This document shows positions 1-8,964 of a stretch of DNA of 64,000 bases, in pieces (within the stretch, counting starts at the first letter, position 1; each line of letters begins with the position of its first letter). Position numbers and translations under genes: made by a program. This DNA is from Bacillus massiliigorillae (GTDB taxonomy: Bacteria > Bacillota > Bacilli > Bacillales > DSM-1321). The notes under the pieces were generated by a model, which was given only the letters and a program-made list of their open reading frames with translations, made no database searches and was not told the DNA's origin. Location of the stretch: NCBI RefSeq assembly GCF_000380245.2, contig NZ_HG428741.1, positions 2,784,543-2,848,542 on the forward strand. Direction: 5' to 3'.

Positions 1-17
1 AAGCGCCTTTTTTCTTA

Positions 18-626
18 TTATAAATTATTAAGAGTTTCGTTATAAGCTTTCGTAGCTTCGTTAAATTCATTTACACGTGCCTCAACATCTATACTTAGCG
101 TATTAACTTCATCAACTGCTGCTGAAATCGCCTTTAATTGTTTTCCATTTTGCAATAAGCCATATAGCCCACTCTTCTTGCTAAGAAGCTCATCGTATTT
201 ATTTAATACCTTTTCATATGCATCCATACGCTCTAAATATGTTTCATGAAGATGTTTAATTCTCTTATCTTCTTTTGTATCTTTAAGTTTCTTTAATGTT
301 TTTTCTATTTCATTAAACTGTTCTTTCTGTTCTACTATTTTTACTTTCTCTTCATCTATCATTTTTTGACTTTTTGAAACCACTGAAACAGCACTAGCCA
401 TTTGTTTAGCTACATTTGCAATAGAATCTTTTCCTTCATCAAGAATAATTTTATACAATTGTTGCTCTTCCACATTTAGCTCACCAAAAAGAACATTTTG
501 ATTTGTATTTTTTAAAACTTGACTAACAATTTCCTTATGCTGTTCTAAATACTTTTCTCCGTAATTACTACATCCTGTTAAAGTTAAGGCTACTAAAGCC
601 ACAATAATCATATAATATTTTTTCAT
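18..626 (-). CDS. YkyA-family lipoprotein
   Basis: The 202-residue product starts with a short lipoprotein signal and a lipobox ending in Cys19 (LTGC), so it is probably anchored to the outer face of the membrane. The rest is charged, Lys/Glu-rich and strongly helical, probably coiled coil (about residues 85-160). Length, lipobox and helical body fit the YkyA family of Bacillus cell-wall-associated lipoproteins, whose biochemical role is not established. A GAGGAGAAAA ribosome site precedes the ATG. It lies just downstream of the deacetylase on the same strand, 19 bases away, so the two may be co-transcribed and both concern the envelope. Confidence 0.75.
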   Translation of the reverse strand: MKKYYMIIVALVALTLTGCSNYGEKYLEQHKEIVSQVLKNTNQNVLFGELNVEEQQLYKIILDEGKDSIANVAKQMASAVSVVSKSQKMIDEEKVKIVEQKEQFNEIEKTLKKLKDTKEDKRIKHLHETYLERMDAYEKVLNKYDELLSKKSGLYGLLQNGKQLKAISAAVDEVNTLSIDVEARVNEFNEATKAYNETLNNL

Positions 627-645
627 TCTATTTTCTCCTCAAACC

Positions 646-1431
646 CTATAATCTGTCGTCTTTTGTAAAGTTCACCATGAAGTGTTTAGACTCGTCGTAT
701 ACATCAAACTCATATCCCGCTGCTTGGATTGTTTCAATGATTTGAGGTAAAGCTTCAATCGTTCCTTTTTTATCATGAATTAAAATAATCTCTACTGGTC
801 TTTTTAATTGCTTTTTAATTTCCGCTACAATTTGTGGAGGGTTCTTTTGATAGCGCCAATCGTTAGAATCAATTGACCAATCCCATGTTTTCAAACCTGC
901 TTTTACAACTTGATCACGTAAGTTTTTCGTTAACCCAGGGTTTGATCCATACGGACTGCGAAATAAAATCGGTGTTTCATTTGTAAGTGCATGTATTTTT
1001 TGCTGAACTTGTTTCATTTCACTTACAACTTCGCCTTTTTTATATAGTTTGTTATAATCATGCGTCATAGAGTGCATTCCAACATAATCGCCACGTTCGT
1101 GAAATTGTTTCACATATTGTGGATATAAATCTACGTTACTACCAATTAGAAAAAATGTTGCCGGAACCTTATATTGATTTAATATATCTATTAATTTATC
1201 AGAATAACGTGATGGTCCATCATCAATAGTTAAATAAGCTATTTTTCGAATTTGTCCGTTAAACTTCATTGGCGCTTGCTTTTCGTCATGTTTGTAAGTG
1301 ATACTAGGTAAAATAAAGTCTTGATTTACTTCATTTGATTTGCTCGCATCCGCTATATTCGGACTTAATAATCCCCCGATGACAATACCACTTAAAATAA
1401 TTGTTGATAATCTCCCAAAACGTTTTTTCAT
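646..1431 (-). CDS. Secreted polysaccharide deacetylase (NodB domain)
   Basis: Removes acetyl groups from a cell-wall polysaccharide or peptidoglycan sugar; the exact substrate cannot be read. The NodB motifs are present in order: TIDDGPS (metal-binding Asp pair at about 70-71), the HSMTHDY metal His pair, RSPYGS, DWSIDSNDW and ILIHDK. An N-terminal hydrophobic segment after MKKRFGR looks like a signal peptide or anchor. I chose the ATG at 1431 because GAGGAAGAGG lies 8 bases upstream; the longer reading frame begins at a TTG inside that region. It is followed closely by the YkyA-like lipoprotein gene. Confidence 0.88.
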   Translation of the reverse strand: MKKRFGRLSTIILSGIVIGGLLSPNIADASKSNEVNQDFILPSITYKHDEKQAPMKFNGQIRKIAYLTIDDGPSRYSDKLIDILNQYKVPATFFLIGSNVDLYPQYVKQFHERGDYVGMHSMTHDYNKLYKKGEVVSEMKQVQQKIHALTNETPILFRSPYGSNPGLTKNLRDQVVKAGLKTWDWSIDSNDWRYQKNPPQIVAEIKKQLKRPVEIILIHDKKGTIEALPQIIETIQAAGYEFDVYDESKHFMVNFTKDDRL

Positions 1432-1647
1432 TCTTTTTGTCCTCTTCCTCAGCAAATTCTTTATCTGTCTCTTCTTTAAAAATAATACAAATAAGTTATA
1501 TAAAAATAATATATGAAATGTAAAGAAGTTGTAAATAACCTATCGAAAGCTTCATATAATCTTTATACAATCTTTATACAAGACTTCAATGCGGTTTTCA
1601 TAACTTCTTCACATAAACTTGTTCATTACTTCACGAAATTCCAATTA

Positions 1648-3057
1648 TTAAAAACTAATAAGAACCACTGTACCTTCATTCTCTTTGCTTTCAATTCGAA
1701 TTGTCCCCTGATGTATATCCATTATTCTTTTGCATATAGCTAATCCTAACCCAGCACCATTTTTGGATCTCGTACGTGCTTTATTCACCATATAAAACGG
1801 TTCAAATAGTTGACTTATATGTTCTTCAGCAATACCAATTCCATAATCTTTAATAGCAACAGATTTCTTTTCAGCATTACATATTACTTCTATGTTCCCA
1901 TTATTATCAGAAGCCTTAATGCTATTATTAATGATATTTGTTAACAAAATATTCATTAATTCACGTTCTATATTTACAATGAAATCGTCGCCTGATATTT
2001 GCAAGGTTATTCCTTTTTCATTTAGAAACGGAGTAATAGCACCCTTTATATGAAAAATAACATCTAATATTGATTCCTCTCGAAAATGTGCTGCGTCTCT
2101 TCTTTCTAATAAACCCATGAGATTAAAAGCCAATTCCTCTAGCCGTTTACCTTCACTATAAATATAGTTAAGGCCTTCATTGAACACTCGCTCATCATAT
2201 TTAGTTGTTCGTAATAAATCTGCATAGCCGATAATTGATGTTAATGGTGTTTTCAGCTCATGCGTTAAATTGTCAATAAATCGCTGCTTTTCTTCATTAT
2301 TACGTTGTAATTCATTTAATTTATCTTCGACGACATCACTCATCATATTAAAGTGTTTCGCTAATAATGCAAATTCATCTTTAGATTGTATGTGCACCTT
2401 TTCAGAGAAATGGCCTTTGGAAATCCTTTTCGTTGCTTCAATTAGTAAATTGATTGGTCTAGTAATATAACTGCTTACAAAATAGAGCATTATCATAAAA
2501 ATAAAGCAAGCAACAATATCAATTTGTAAAAACCACTTATATTCCTGTTGACGTTCCGCCTTTACATGAGACAAGTCACGAATATACGATAAGTAATACC
2601 CTTCGTTTTCAAAGTCAATGATATTCGAAATAAAAATATACGTTTTTTCATTCATATCACGAATGATATATTGTCGAATATTTGGCTTCAAGTCCTGCAT
2701 TTCAGCACGATCATTAGACATTTTAAAAGGGACATTACTATATACTATTTGTCCATTTGGATTGACTATCTCAACATATGAATCATTTTTCTTATTCTTT
2801 TGGAAGAAAGTACTCACATATGTCTGCAATAAATTAGCATCTGGTTCAATTGTTTTTACATACATTTTCAAACGCTTGAATAATGGATTACTGGCTTGTA
2901 ATCCTGAATAGAAACTAGCTTGCTCTGCAAGTGTTCGACGAATTTCGTTATCCATAAAAGCTGTATATTTTTTTTCAATGATATATATGTTCGTACCATT
3001 AAAAGTAATAATGAAAAGAAAAAAAGAGAACAGAAATACTTTTTGCCAAAACTTCAT
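1648..3057 (-). CDS. Sensor histidine kinase
   Basis: Membrane sensor kinase, about 469 residues. Order of parts: TM helix near the N terminus, an extracytoplasmic sensor region of about 150 residues, a second TM helix (ACFIFMIMLYFVSSYI), HAMP linker, HisKA with the phospho-acceptor in NLTHELKTPL (about residue 270), and HATPase_c with N box NIINNSIKASDN, G1 box DYGIGIAEEH and G2 box GAGLGLAI. The start at 3057 sits just after the regulator's stop with GGAG upstream; the longer frame overlaps the regulator. It forms an operon with the response regulator. The signal sensed is not evident. Confidence 0.92.
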   Translation of the reverse strand: MKFWQKVFLFSFFLFIITFNGTNIYIIEKKYTAFMDNEIRRTLAEQASFYSGLQASNPLFKRLKMYVKTIEPDANLLQTYVSTFFQKNKKNDSYVEIVNPNGQIVYSNVPFKMSNDRAEMQDLKPNIRQYIIRDMNEKTYIFISNIIDFENEGYYLSYIRDLSHVKAERQQEYKWFLQIDIVACFIFMIMLYFVSSYITRPINLLIEATKRISKGHFSEKVHIQSKDEFALLAKHFNMMSDVVEDKLNELQRNNEEKQRFIDNLTHELKTPLTSIIGYADLLRTTKYDERVFNEGLNYIYSEGKRLEELAFNLMGLLERRDAAHFREESILDVIFHIKGAITPFLNEKGITLQISGDDFIVNIERELMNILLTNIINNSIKASDNNGNIEVICNAEKKSVAIKDYGIGIAEEHISQLFEPFYMVNKARTRSKNGAGLGLAICKRIMDIHQGTIRIESKENEGTVVLISF

Positions 3058-3058
3058 A

Positions 3059-3718
3059 TTAACGCTCCAATCTATAACCGACCTTATAAACTGTCTTAAT
3101 ATGAGCATGTAAATCTAATTTTTTTCTCAATGCTCGTATATGCATATCAACAGTTCTAGATTCTCCCTCGAAATCATAAGACCAAACTTTCTCGAGTAGA
3201 GTTCCCCTAGATAGAGCAATATTTTCATTTTGAACAAGAATACATAGCAATTCATATTCCTTTTTGGTCAAATCAACGATTTGATTACCTTTCTTCACAA
3301 TATGCTTTTTCATATAAATTGTGATATCTCTAAACGTTAAGATATCATCGCTTTTTCCAAATCGTCGGAGCACTGTTTCAATCCGAGCAAGTAGTTCAAT
3401 CGTTTCAAATGGCTTAACAATGTAATCTTCTGCTCCCAAACGTAAGCCCATTACCTTATCCTCAACGGACTTCTTAGCCGTTAAAAAAATGACAGGTATT
3501 TCACGGAAGCGAATGCGTTTCATAATAGTAAAACCATCAACCTTCGGAATCATTACATCCATCAAAATTAAATCAAAATTGTCTTTTTCAATTAATTCTA
3601 GTGCCTTTTCCCCATCATATACCTGCTCTGTTTCATAGTTCGCTATCGTTAAATTCAGCTTAATTAAATTCGAAATAGCTTCTTCATCTTCTACAATTAA
3701 AATCTTTTTCCTCAACAT
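3059..3718 (-). CDS. OmpR/PhoB-family response regulator
   Basis: DNA-binding response regulator of 219 residues. The receiver domain shows the acidic pocket (VEDEE), phospho-acceptor Asp54 in LILMDVMIP, Thr80 and the conserved Lys102 in IVKPF. The C-terminal winged helix ends in the usual VYKVGYRLER hairpin. It is the first gene of a two-gene operon with the kinase, whose ATG follows this stop directly. The targets are unknown; neither neighbour (deacetylase, small Cys-rich membrane protein) proves a role, though envelope stress would fit. Confidence 0.93.
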   Translation of the reverse strand: MLRKKILIVEDEEAISNLIKLNLTIANYETEQVYDGEKALELIEKDNFDLILMDVMIPKVDGFTIMKRIRFREIPVIFLTAKKSVEDKVMGLRLGAEDYIVKPFETIELLARIETVLRRFGKSDDILTFRDITIYMKKHIVKKGNQIVDLTKKEYELLCILVQNENIALSRGTLLEKVWSYDFEGESRTVDMHIRALRKKLDLHAHIKTVYKVGYRLER

Positions 3719-3940
3719 GAATCTCTCCTACTCGTCTCGTCATACCTCCTTTAGCTTCTCCAAAAATGATAAACAGTTACTCTTAAATTAAGAACATGAA
3801 CATTTTAAATTTCCTCTATTTTCTTTTGTTCTGTTAAAATGAATACATAATATAGACGGAGTTCGTTCTAAAATTGTTTTATGTGTTTTACTTTTTTCCG
3901 TCGGTATATTATTCCAGTGGAATGGGAGAAGGTTTGGGAG

Positions 3941-4243
3941 ATGTTTTTTTTAGGTTTAACAGCTTGCTTCATCCTCATAGGTTCAGGGGTAATGCTAACA
4001 TTGAATAATCAAGTCACACCCGGGGTAATTTTAATAGTTGTTGGGATAATTTGTTTTGGCTTACTTATTTATTATTATTCAAATAAGAAACGCCGTGAAA
4101 AAATGAAAGACACATGTGGAGAATGTGGATGTGATGCAACTAAGGAACTGGCTTGTAGTGAACTACCCTTTAATACGTTAAGAAGTAAAAAGTTTTTCGG
4201 CGATTGTGATGGCGATGGAGATTGCGATTGTAACTGTTCATGA
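3941..4243 (+). CDS. Small membrane protein with Cys/Asp-rich tail
   Basis: I do not recognise the family. From the ATG at 3941 (GGGAGAAGG lies 8 bases upstream; the longer frame lacks a site) the product is 100 residues. Two hydrophobic helices fill roughly residues 1-50, followed by a basic turn (KKRREKMK). The tail has two Cys clusters: DTCGECGCDATKELAC, and a terminal run GDCDGDGDCDCNCS. Eight cysteines with interleaved Asp/Gly suggest metal or redox chemistry, but this is inference. It is divergent from the two-component operon and followed by a terminator. Confidence 0.65.
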   Translation: MFFLGLTACFILIGSGVMLTLNNQVTPGVILIVVGIICFGLLIYYYSNKKRREKMKDTCGECGCDATKELACSELPFNTLRSKKFFGDCDGDGDCDCNCS

Positions 4244-4270
4244 GATAATTGTAGCTCATAAATAACATAT

Positions 4271-4309
4271 AAAAGGTCATGTTGTATATTCATCACAACA
4301 TGACCTTTT
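4271..4309 (+). terminator. Hairpin terminator after the Cys-rich membrane protein
   Basis: AAAGGTCATGTTGT pairs with ACAACATGACCTTT around a 9-base loop, with a short T run. It lies 28 bases after the stop codon. Confidence 0.8.
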
Positions 4310-4493
4310 GAATTAGAATCATTAGTAGTTGTAGAACATTTTACTTTGATTAGTAAATGTACATAGCAATTTGAATTATGATGTATTCCTATTGATAGCA
4401 TGTTAATTCTTTAATGCATATAGAACATTCATAACAGGTAATTGTCCTTGAAGATCTTGATAGTAGCTATGAAATGATAGATTCAAATAGCAA

Positions 4494-4519
4494 AAAAACT
4501 GACATTATCGTCAGTTTTT
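4494..4519 (-). terminator. Terminator of the xpaC-telA pair
   Basis: A perfect 10-bp stem (AAAAACTGAC / GTCAGTTTTT) with a 6-base loop and flanking A/T runs. It overlaps the last codons and stop of the TelA-like gene. Confidence 0.8.
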
Positions 4520-5683
4520 CGGTTTCAAGTTTAATAGGCGGTGTTTTAAATCTTCTTCCATATTTGTTAGTTCTATTTGTGCTTGTTGACGTTTAATTCG
4601 TCCTTCTGCTTGAATGCGCATTGTTTCTTCTAGCGCTGTAATTAAGTTTTCTTGTGTTTTCTTCAATGTTTCGATATCAACTAAGCCTCTTTCGTTTGCT
4701 TTCGCTGTTTCGATTGTATTTACCTTTAGCATCTCTGAGTTTTTCAACAATAATTCATTTGTTGTTTTTGCAACTTGATTTTGTGCATTTACAGCACTTT
4801 GTTGACGAAGAAGCGCTAAAGCAATAGCAACTTGGTTCTTCCATAATGGGATAGCTGTCATAATAGAAGATTGAATTTTCTCTGCTAATGTTTGGTTTGT
4901 ATTTTGAATCAAACGAATTTGTGGTGCCGTTTGAATTGTAATTTGTCTACTTAACTGTAAATCATGCATTCTTTTCTCTAAACGATCCATGAATTGCATC
5001 ATATCATTTACTTCTTGAACAGCCATTTGATCGCCTGTAGCTTCTGCTTTTCGACGTAACTCCGGGATGACCTTTTCATTTAACTCTGCCATTTTTAATT
5101 CAGCAGCTGCGATATAAATATTTAGCGCATGAAAATAATCTTTATTCTTTTCATACAATTGCTCAAGCATACCAATATCCGTTAAAAGACCATTTTTCGC
5201 ATGCGTTAATTGCACGGCAATACGGTCAATTTGAACACTTGTTTTTTGATATTTAGATAATGTTTCTTGAATAGATGATTGAATTTTCCCGAAGAAACGA
5301 GAAATCATACCTCGTTTTTCACCTAATTCATCTGGTCTTACACTTTCCAGACGCTTCATTAAATCGCCTAAAATATCACCAATTTCACCAATATCTTTCT
5401 TCTGCACCTGATCAAGCATCGCATGAGAAAAACTAGTTAACTTCGTTTGTGCCTGTGTACCATACATCATCATTGCTTTAAAATCAGTTGGATCAATTTG
5501 TTCTGCAAGCTGTACTGCACGCTCACGATTTTCTTGTGGAAGAACATCCACTAGTCGTTTTGGTTTTGGTGTTGCGTCATAGTTAGCCTCAACAACTGGG
5601 CTAACACTACTATCATCACCGAATGGATTTGATAAAAGATCATCTAGTACGTCGCTTTTCTGAAGCGGATTATTCTCTGACAT
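4511..5683 (-). CDS. TelA/YaaN-family toxic anion resistance protein
   Basis: A 390-residue cytoplasmic, largely alpha-helical protein matching the TelA (PF05816) family in length and in its long helical body rich in Gln, Lys and Glu (for example NQTLAEKIQSSIMTAIPLWK, LLRQQSAVNAQNQVAKTTNE). Family members are linked to tellurite and other toxic-compound tolerance, but the mechanism is not settled. It follows an XpaC-like gene by 15 bases, the same pairing as B. subtilis xpaC-yaaN. A strong CTCC-complement ribosome site precedes the ATG. Confidence 0.87.
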   Translation of the reverse strand: MSENNPLQKSDVLDDLLSNPFGDDSSVSPVVEANYDATPKPKRLVDVLPQENRERAVQLAEQIDPTDFKAMMMYGTQAQTKLTSFSHAMLDQVQKKDIGEIGDILGDLMKRLESVRPDELGEKRGMISRFFGKIQSSIQETLSKYQKTSVQIDRIAVQLTHAKNGLLTDIGMLEQLYEKNKDYFHALNIYIAAAELKMAELNEKVIPELRRKAEATGDQMAVQEVNDMMQFMDRLEKRMHDLQLSRQITIQTAPQIRLIQNTNQTLAEKIQSSIMTAIPLWKNQVAIALALLRQQSAVNAQNQVAKTTNELLLKNSEMLKVNTIETAKANERGLVDIETLKKTQENLITALEETMRIQAEGRIKRQQAQIELTNMEEDLKHRLLNLKPKN

Positions 5684-5698
5684 ATATGTTGTTCCTCC

Positions 5699-6346
5699 TT
5701 AAGACTTTACATTCGGGTCTTTATTTTTCTCTATTGCTTGTTTAGCGACATCAATTTCTAATCGAAGTGTATCTACATCGCTAGCAAGTAAGTTAGATAA
5801 ATCTTCATTAATTGTTTCAGCCATTGAAGAAATGGTAATTCTCGTATCACGTAACGAATTTTGAATCTCAGTAGTCTTAACTGGTTGCTTCGTAAGAAAA
5901 GCGTATTTCTCCGTTAACTCCACCATTGAATCTAGATGAGAGTAGTAAAATTGTTCCGCTTCATAAAAACGCTTTGGATCATTTTCTACAATAGAATGAA
6001 GTTTCTTAGCTACTTTAATAACATCGTAATTTTGTTTAATTGTCATGACACTACCAACAGAAAACATGACTCTTTGTAAGCGAGTGATTTTCACCTTTCC
6101 TTCTCGTAGGTGCTCTTGAATATACTTATATTCTCGACGGGATAACCCGCTATTCTTCAACTGTCGGCTTGAAACCATCCATTTCAAACCAAAAAATGTC
6201 ACAAAGAATGCAACGATTCCTGAAAGAATCGCAATTGAAAACGATGTATTAATCACAAGCCAACTAATTAAACTTGCAATAGCAAAAGCAGCTGCTCCAA
6301 TACCTAACCGAAAAATAAATAAGAATATAGATAATATTGATTTCAT
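5699..6346 (-). CDS. XpaC-like membrane protein
   Basis: 215 residues with two adjacent N-terminal hydrophobic helices (about 1-55), a short basic loop, then a helical cytoplasmic domain. Size, topology and its place before a TelA-family gene identify it as XpaC-like (5-bromo-4-chloroindolyl phosphate hydrolysis family). The family name comes from an old phenotype in B. subtilis; a catalytic site is not evident here. It probably works with TelA as a membrane partner. An AGGAGT site lies upstream of the ATG. Confidence 0.82.
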   Translation of the reverse strand: MKSILSIFLFIFRLGIGAAAFAIASLISWLVINTSFSIAILSGIVAFFVTFFGLKWMVSSRQLKNSGLSRREYKYIQEHLREGKVKITRLQRVMFSVGSVMTIKQNYDVIKVAKKLHSIVENDPKRFYEAEQFYYSHLDSMVELTEKYAFLTKQPVKTTEIQNSLRDTRITISSMAETINEDLSNLLASDVDTLRLEIDVAKQAIEKNKDPNVKS

Positions 6347-6848
6347 TGTTCATCGACTCCTAATTGAAGTTCCTTAAACAGTATTACGAAAAAAAACTAG
6401 TAAAGTTTCAACTATTTTTTGTCTGCATTATTTAATGACCTGCTACGTAGAACTTTGTACTTATATTATATTATAACAATTACTGACACTTTCATATATA
6501 AGACGGTAGACGTACAAGCAAATAGGTCCACCAACTGCTTTTCTGCTTACATAAAAAACAAGTGCAAGCGTTTGTGTTTTTATTACTTCACTATACTCAT
6601 TATAGTCTTTATGGACTTACATTGTACTGTTTTTTCACTTTATTTTTACCCTAAAAATCACTAAAGCAATCTTCTTTATATTATACCATTCAATCTTCTT
6701 CTATTTTTATTTCATCATTACATTCTAACTGTTTTCTGACACATATGTTAAAGCTCACTCATACGAAATGGTGTTTTTTTACACTGACCTCATTTTCTAT
6801 CGGTATTATGTTACACTGATTCTAATCTTTATCAAGGAGGAACATTAA
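6347..6848. other. Intergenic region without a supported gene
   Basis: About 500 bases between two divergently transcribed genes. One open frame of 81 codons here has no ribosome site and a composition like non-coding DNA, so I do not call it. The region must hold promoters for both flanking genes. The AAGGAGGA ribosome site for the YbjQ-like gene is at its right end. Confidence 0.6.
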
Positions 6849-7175
6849 ATGATAATTGCAACGACACCAACATTGGAAGGCTATAAGATAACAGAATACC
6901 GCGGTGTAGGGACAGCTCAAGCAATCATGGGTGCCAATATTGGTCGTGATTTTTTAGCTGGATTAACTGATATTTTTGGAGGACGCTCTGGGCAATATGA
7001 AGGGAAAATTGAAGAAGCTTCTAACACTGCTTTAGAGGAACTAAAGGTGAAAGCAAAAGCAAAAGGTGCAAATGCAATTGTTGGTATCGACTTTGATTTT
7101 GGGACTGTAGGTTCAAGTGAAAGTATGATGCTATGTGTTGTTAGTGGGACATTTGTGATGGTTGAGAAACAATAA
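6849..7175 (+). CDS. YbjQ/UPF0145 family protein
   Basis: 108-residue soluble protein with the YbjQ-family pattern: an N-terminal TTPTLEGYKI strand, a central AQAIMGANIGRDF segment, a long helix EEASNTALEELKVKAKAKGANAIVGIDFDFG and a C-terminal strand. The family is annotated as putative heavy-metal binding and tends to form pentamers; its physiological role is unknown. AAGGAGGA stands 7 bases before the ATG. A structured repeat follows immediately after the stop and may act as its 3' UTR or terminator. Confidence 0.9.
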   Translation: MIIATTPTLEGYKITEYRGVGTAQAIMGANIGRDFLAGLTDIFGGRSGQYEGKIEEASNTALEELKVKAKAKGANAIVGIDFDFGTVGSSESMMLCVVSGTFVMVEKQ

Positions 7176-7176
7176 G

Positions 7177-7351
7177 AAAAACCGTCACCGGTCTTTTTTG
7201 GTTAATGGATGTGCTTCTTGTACTACTCCAAATCAAAAAAGAGCTATGCGGAAGAAATAAGACAAGCTGTTCTTGAAAACCCTCTTTTGGTTTTCAAAAC
7301 AGATTGGCATATTTCCGAGCATAGCAGGTGTAAGGTTAGACAACGCTAAAA
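7177..7351. repeat. Structured dispersed repeat, copy 1
   Basis: Shares most of its sequence with 10095-10390. Three paired parts are visible: TCTTTTTTGGTT with AAATCAAAAAAGA; an outer stem GCTATGCGGAA with TTCCGAGCATAGC; and inside it a hairpin TTGAAAACC / GGTTTTCAA. It ends in AAGGTTAGAC. It resembles in style the bcr-type repeats of the B. cereus group, but I cannot assign a family name. It begins just after the YbjQ-like stop. Confidence 0.75.
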
Positions 7352-7493
7352 TGATATACTTTCTTATCTTTTATGCAGCCTTTTTACGCTTTGAAATTCT
7401 TCTTATTTATTTATATCTAATCGGTAATTTAAGTTATATTACTTTAAAGGATGCTAGGGGAAATTTTCATCTAATACAAAAAATACCCTAATA

Positions 7494-8486
7494 TCAAATA
7501 AAACTTTTTGAAGAGGATGTTAACGTAGGAGCTATTTTATTACTTAAATATTCTTTATTTAAATGATGTGACTTAATATACTCCTCATAGTATTCTTCAA
7601 GTGGCTCACCATGTTTGATTAAACGTTGTAAATGCTTTGCAATACCAACTTTTTCACTTTTCATTAAGCTTAGACTTTTTTCCATTTGGTATGAATAATA
7701 GAACACTTCAAGTCCCACTAAGTCTACGGGCTTATTACCACTTTTTATATGCTGCTTAATTTTCTCTTCTCTTCTTTCTATTATATCTAAATACGCCAGC
7801 AATTGACTTTTGTACTCATCTTTCCGAACTACTCCCTTTTGATGCGATGTAATAAAATAGCTAGCATCCACTTCTAATGTTTGGTGGGCTGATGCTATAA
7901 AGCTATCTATATCACTATCCCTATCGCTGTAGTATGGTCCAAAGGAAGTTAAATCGATATCACCGATAAAAAGAATTCCTTGATTAATAATATAAGGACA
8001 ACAAAACCCTTCTGTATGCCCAGGTGCATGAATCATCATAACATCTTGCCCAGACATATGAATACTCTTATTGTATTCATATACGTCTGAAACTTGTAAT
8101 GATCGATTAATACGTATATCAGTTAACTGCTCTAGCTTTTTTCGATCTTGATTCCACCAATCCACCCCTTTATTAAGAGCAAGAATAGCTTCAGACTTTG
8201 CAATCTCTTCAAGACTTGAGATTTTCTTATAATCTAAATGATTAATATACGTTTTGGCTTCCGGAAAGTAGTGCGCTCCCCACATATGATCAATATGATG
8301 ATGTGTAAGATAAATGTCTTTAACATTATGTTCTTTTTTAATATGCTTGAATGCCATATAACCTGCACCACAATCTATAATGGTTGAATGCTCATCGCCT
8401 TTTATAACTACGGATGTAGAAAATGGCACACGACTTTTATTCTCTCCGATTATTACCTCAACTGGGCCAATTTTTTCGTATTTCAT
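7494..8486 (-). CDS. MBL-fold metallo-hydrolase
   Basis: A 330-residue protein of the metallo-beta-lactamase fold. The zinc-binding signature HHHIDH occurs at about residues 62-67, a later metal ligand in HAPGHTEG, and a bridging Asp in IGDIDLTSFG. The C-terminal 110 residues form a helical extension. Such enzymes hydrolyse thioesters, lactones or phosphodiesters, and the substrate cannot be deduced. Its 3' end faces the structured repeat. It appears to be a single-gene unit. Confidence 0.85.
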   Translation of the reverse strand: MKYEKIGPVEVIIGENKSRVPFSTSVVIKGDEHSTIIDCGAGYMAFKHIKKEHNVKDIYLTHHHIDHMWGAHYFPEAKTYINHLDYKKISSLEEIAKSEAILALNKGVDWWNQDRKKLEQLTDIRINRSLQVSDVYEYNKSIHMSGQDVMMIHAPGHTEGFCCPYIINQGILFIGDIDLTSFGPYYSDRDSDIDSFIASAHQTLEVDASYFITSHQKGVVRKDEYKSQLLAYLDIIERREEKIKQHIKSGNKPVDLVGLEVFYYSYQMEKSLSLMKSEKVGIAKHLQRLIKHGEPLEEYYEEYIKSHHLNKEYLSNKIAPTLTSSSKSFI

Positions 8487-8767
8487 ATTTCTTCACCCTC
8501 TTCTATTCATCATTAATTGTTTTTCTACACAAATAAATGCAAGTTTTATGCCATTTTCCACCCCTAAAATATAAAGACTTTTAATAAATGACCAGCCCTT
8601 TTTGTTCAGTAAATCGGACAGACTGTCCTTTTTTTAGACAATACAAAAAATGACAAATGTCATTAAATTCCATGGCCTAGCTTACAAATCATTCCTTTGA
8701 TTACTTTTTATACTATCAAGTAAAGAATTACAATAAATACCATTTACAACTTTGAAAGGAGAACATC

Positions 8768-8899
8768 ATGGAAGAAATTATTCATTTAAAAAAGGGAAAA
8801 AATCTTTTGGTATCATTGAAGGTCCTATCTAGCACAGCAGGAAGAACTGCAGTACTAGGATTTAACCCTTTGAAAAACTCTAAGCACATAAAAACGTAA
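8768..8899 (+). CDS. 43-residue orphan peptide gene
   Basis: A short frame with strong expression signals: GAAAGGAGAAC lies 6-12 bases before the ATG, and the stop TAA merges into an 18-bp hairpin. The peptide begins MEEIIHLKKGKNLLVSLKVL and ends in NPLKNSKHIKT; it is basic, with a moderately hydrophobic middle but no clear signal peptide or TM helix. I do not recognise it. It stands alone between the MBL and acetyltransferase genes. A small regulatory or secreted peptide is possible, but nothing in the sequence proves it. Confidence 0.5.
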   Translation: MEEIIHLKKGKNLLVSLKVLSSTAGRTAVLGFNPLKNSKHIKT

Positions 8900-8946
8900 A
8901 GAGACGTTCAAAAAGCTGTTGAAAATCACTTTTTGAACGTCTCTTT
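8898..8946 (+). terminator. Perfect 18-bp hairpin after the orphan peptide
   Basis: AAAGAGACGTTCAAAAAG pairs perfectly with its complement around a 13-base loop, followed by T6. It resembles inverted repeats at 18148, 20556, 26370, 41129, 49393, 51212 and 56718. Confidence 0.85.
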
Positions 8947-8964
8947 TTTCATTCTTAATGCTTA

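Noticed and set aside
1..17. T-rich end at the left window edge as a terminator
   Set aside because: Only part of a possible stem is visible, so it cannot be supported.
1513..1743. Plus-strand frame over the histidine kinase 3' end
   Set aside because: It overlaps an unambiguous kinase gene on the other strand, and its amino-acid composition is that of an antisense frame.
6419..6664. 81-codon frame in the gap before the YbjQ-like gene
   Set aside because: No ribosome site, AT-driven residue composition, and no recognisable domain.
7330..7342. GTTAGAC at the repeat tail read as an integron attC core
   Set aside because: It fits GTTRRRY, but no matching RYYYAAC partner exists at the other end and no integrase is in the window.
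7273..7491. 72-codon frame inside and after repeat copy 1
   Set aside because: It runs through the hairpins of the structured repeat, has no ribosome site, and differs between the two copies.
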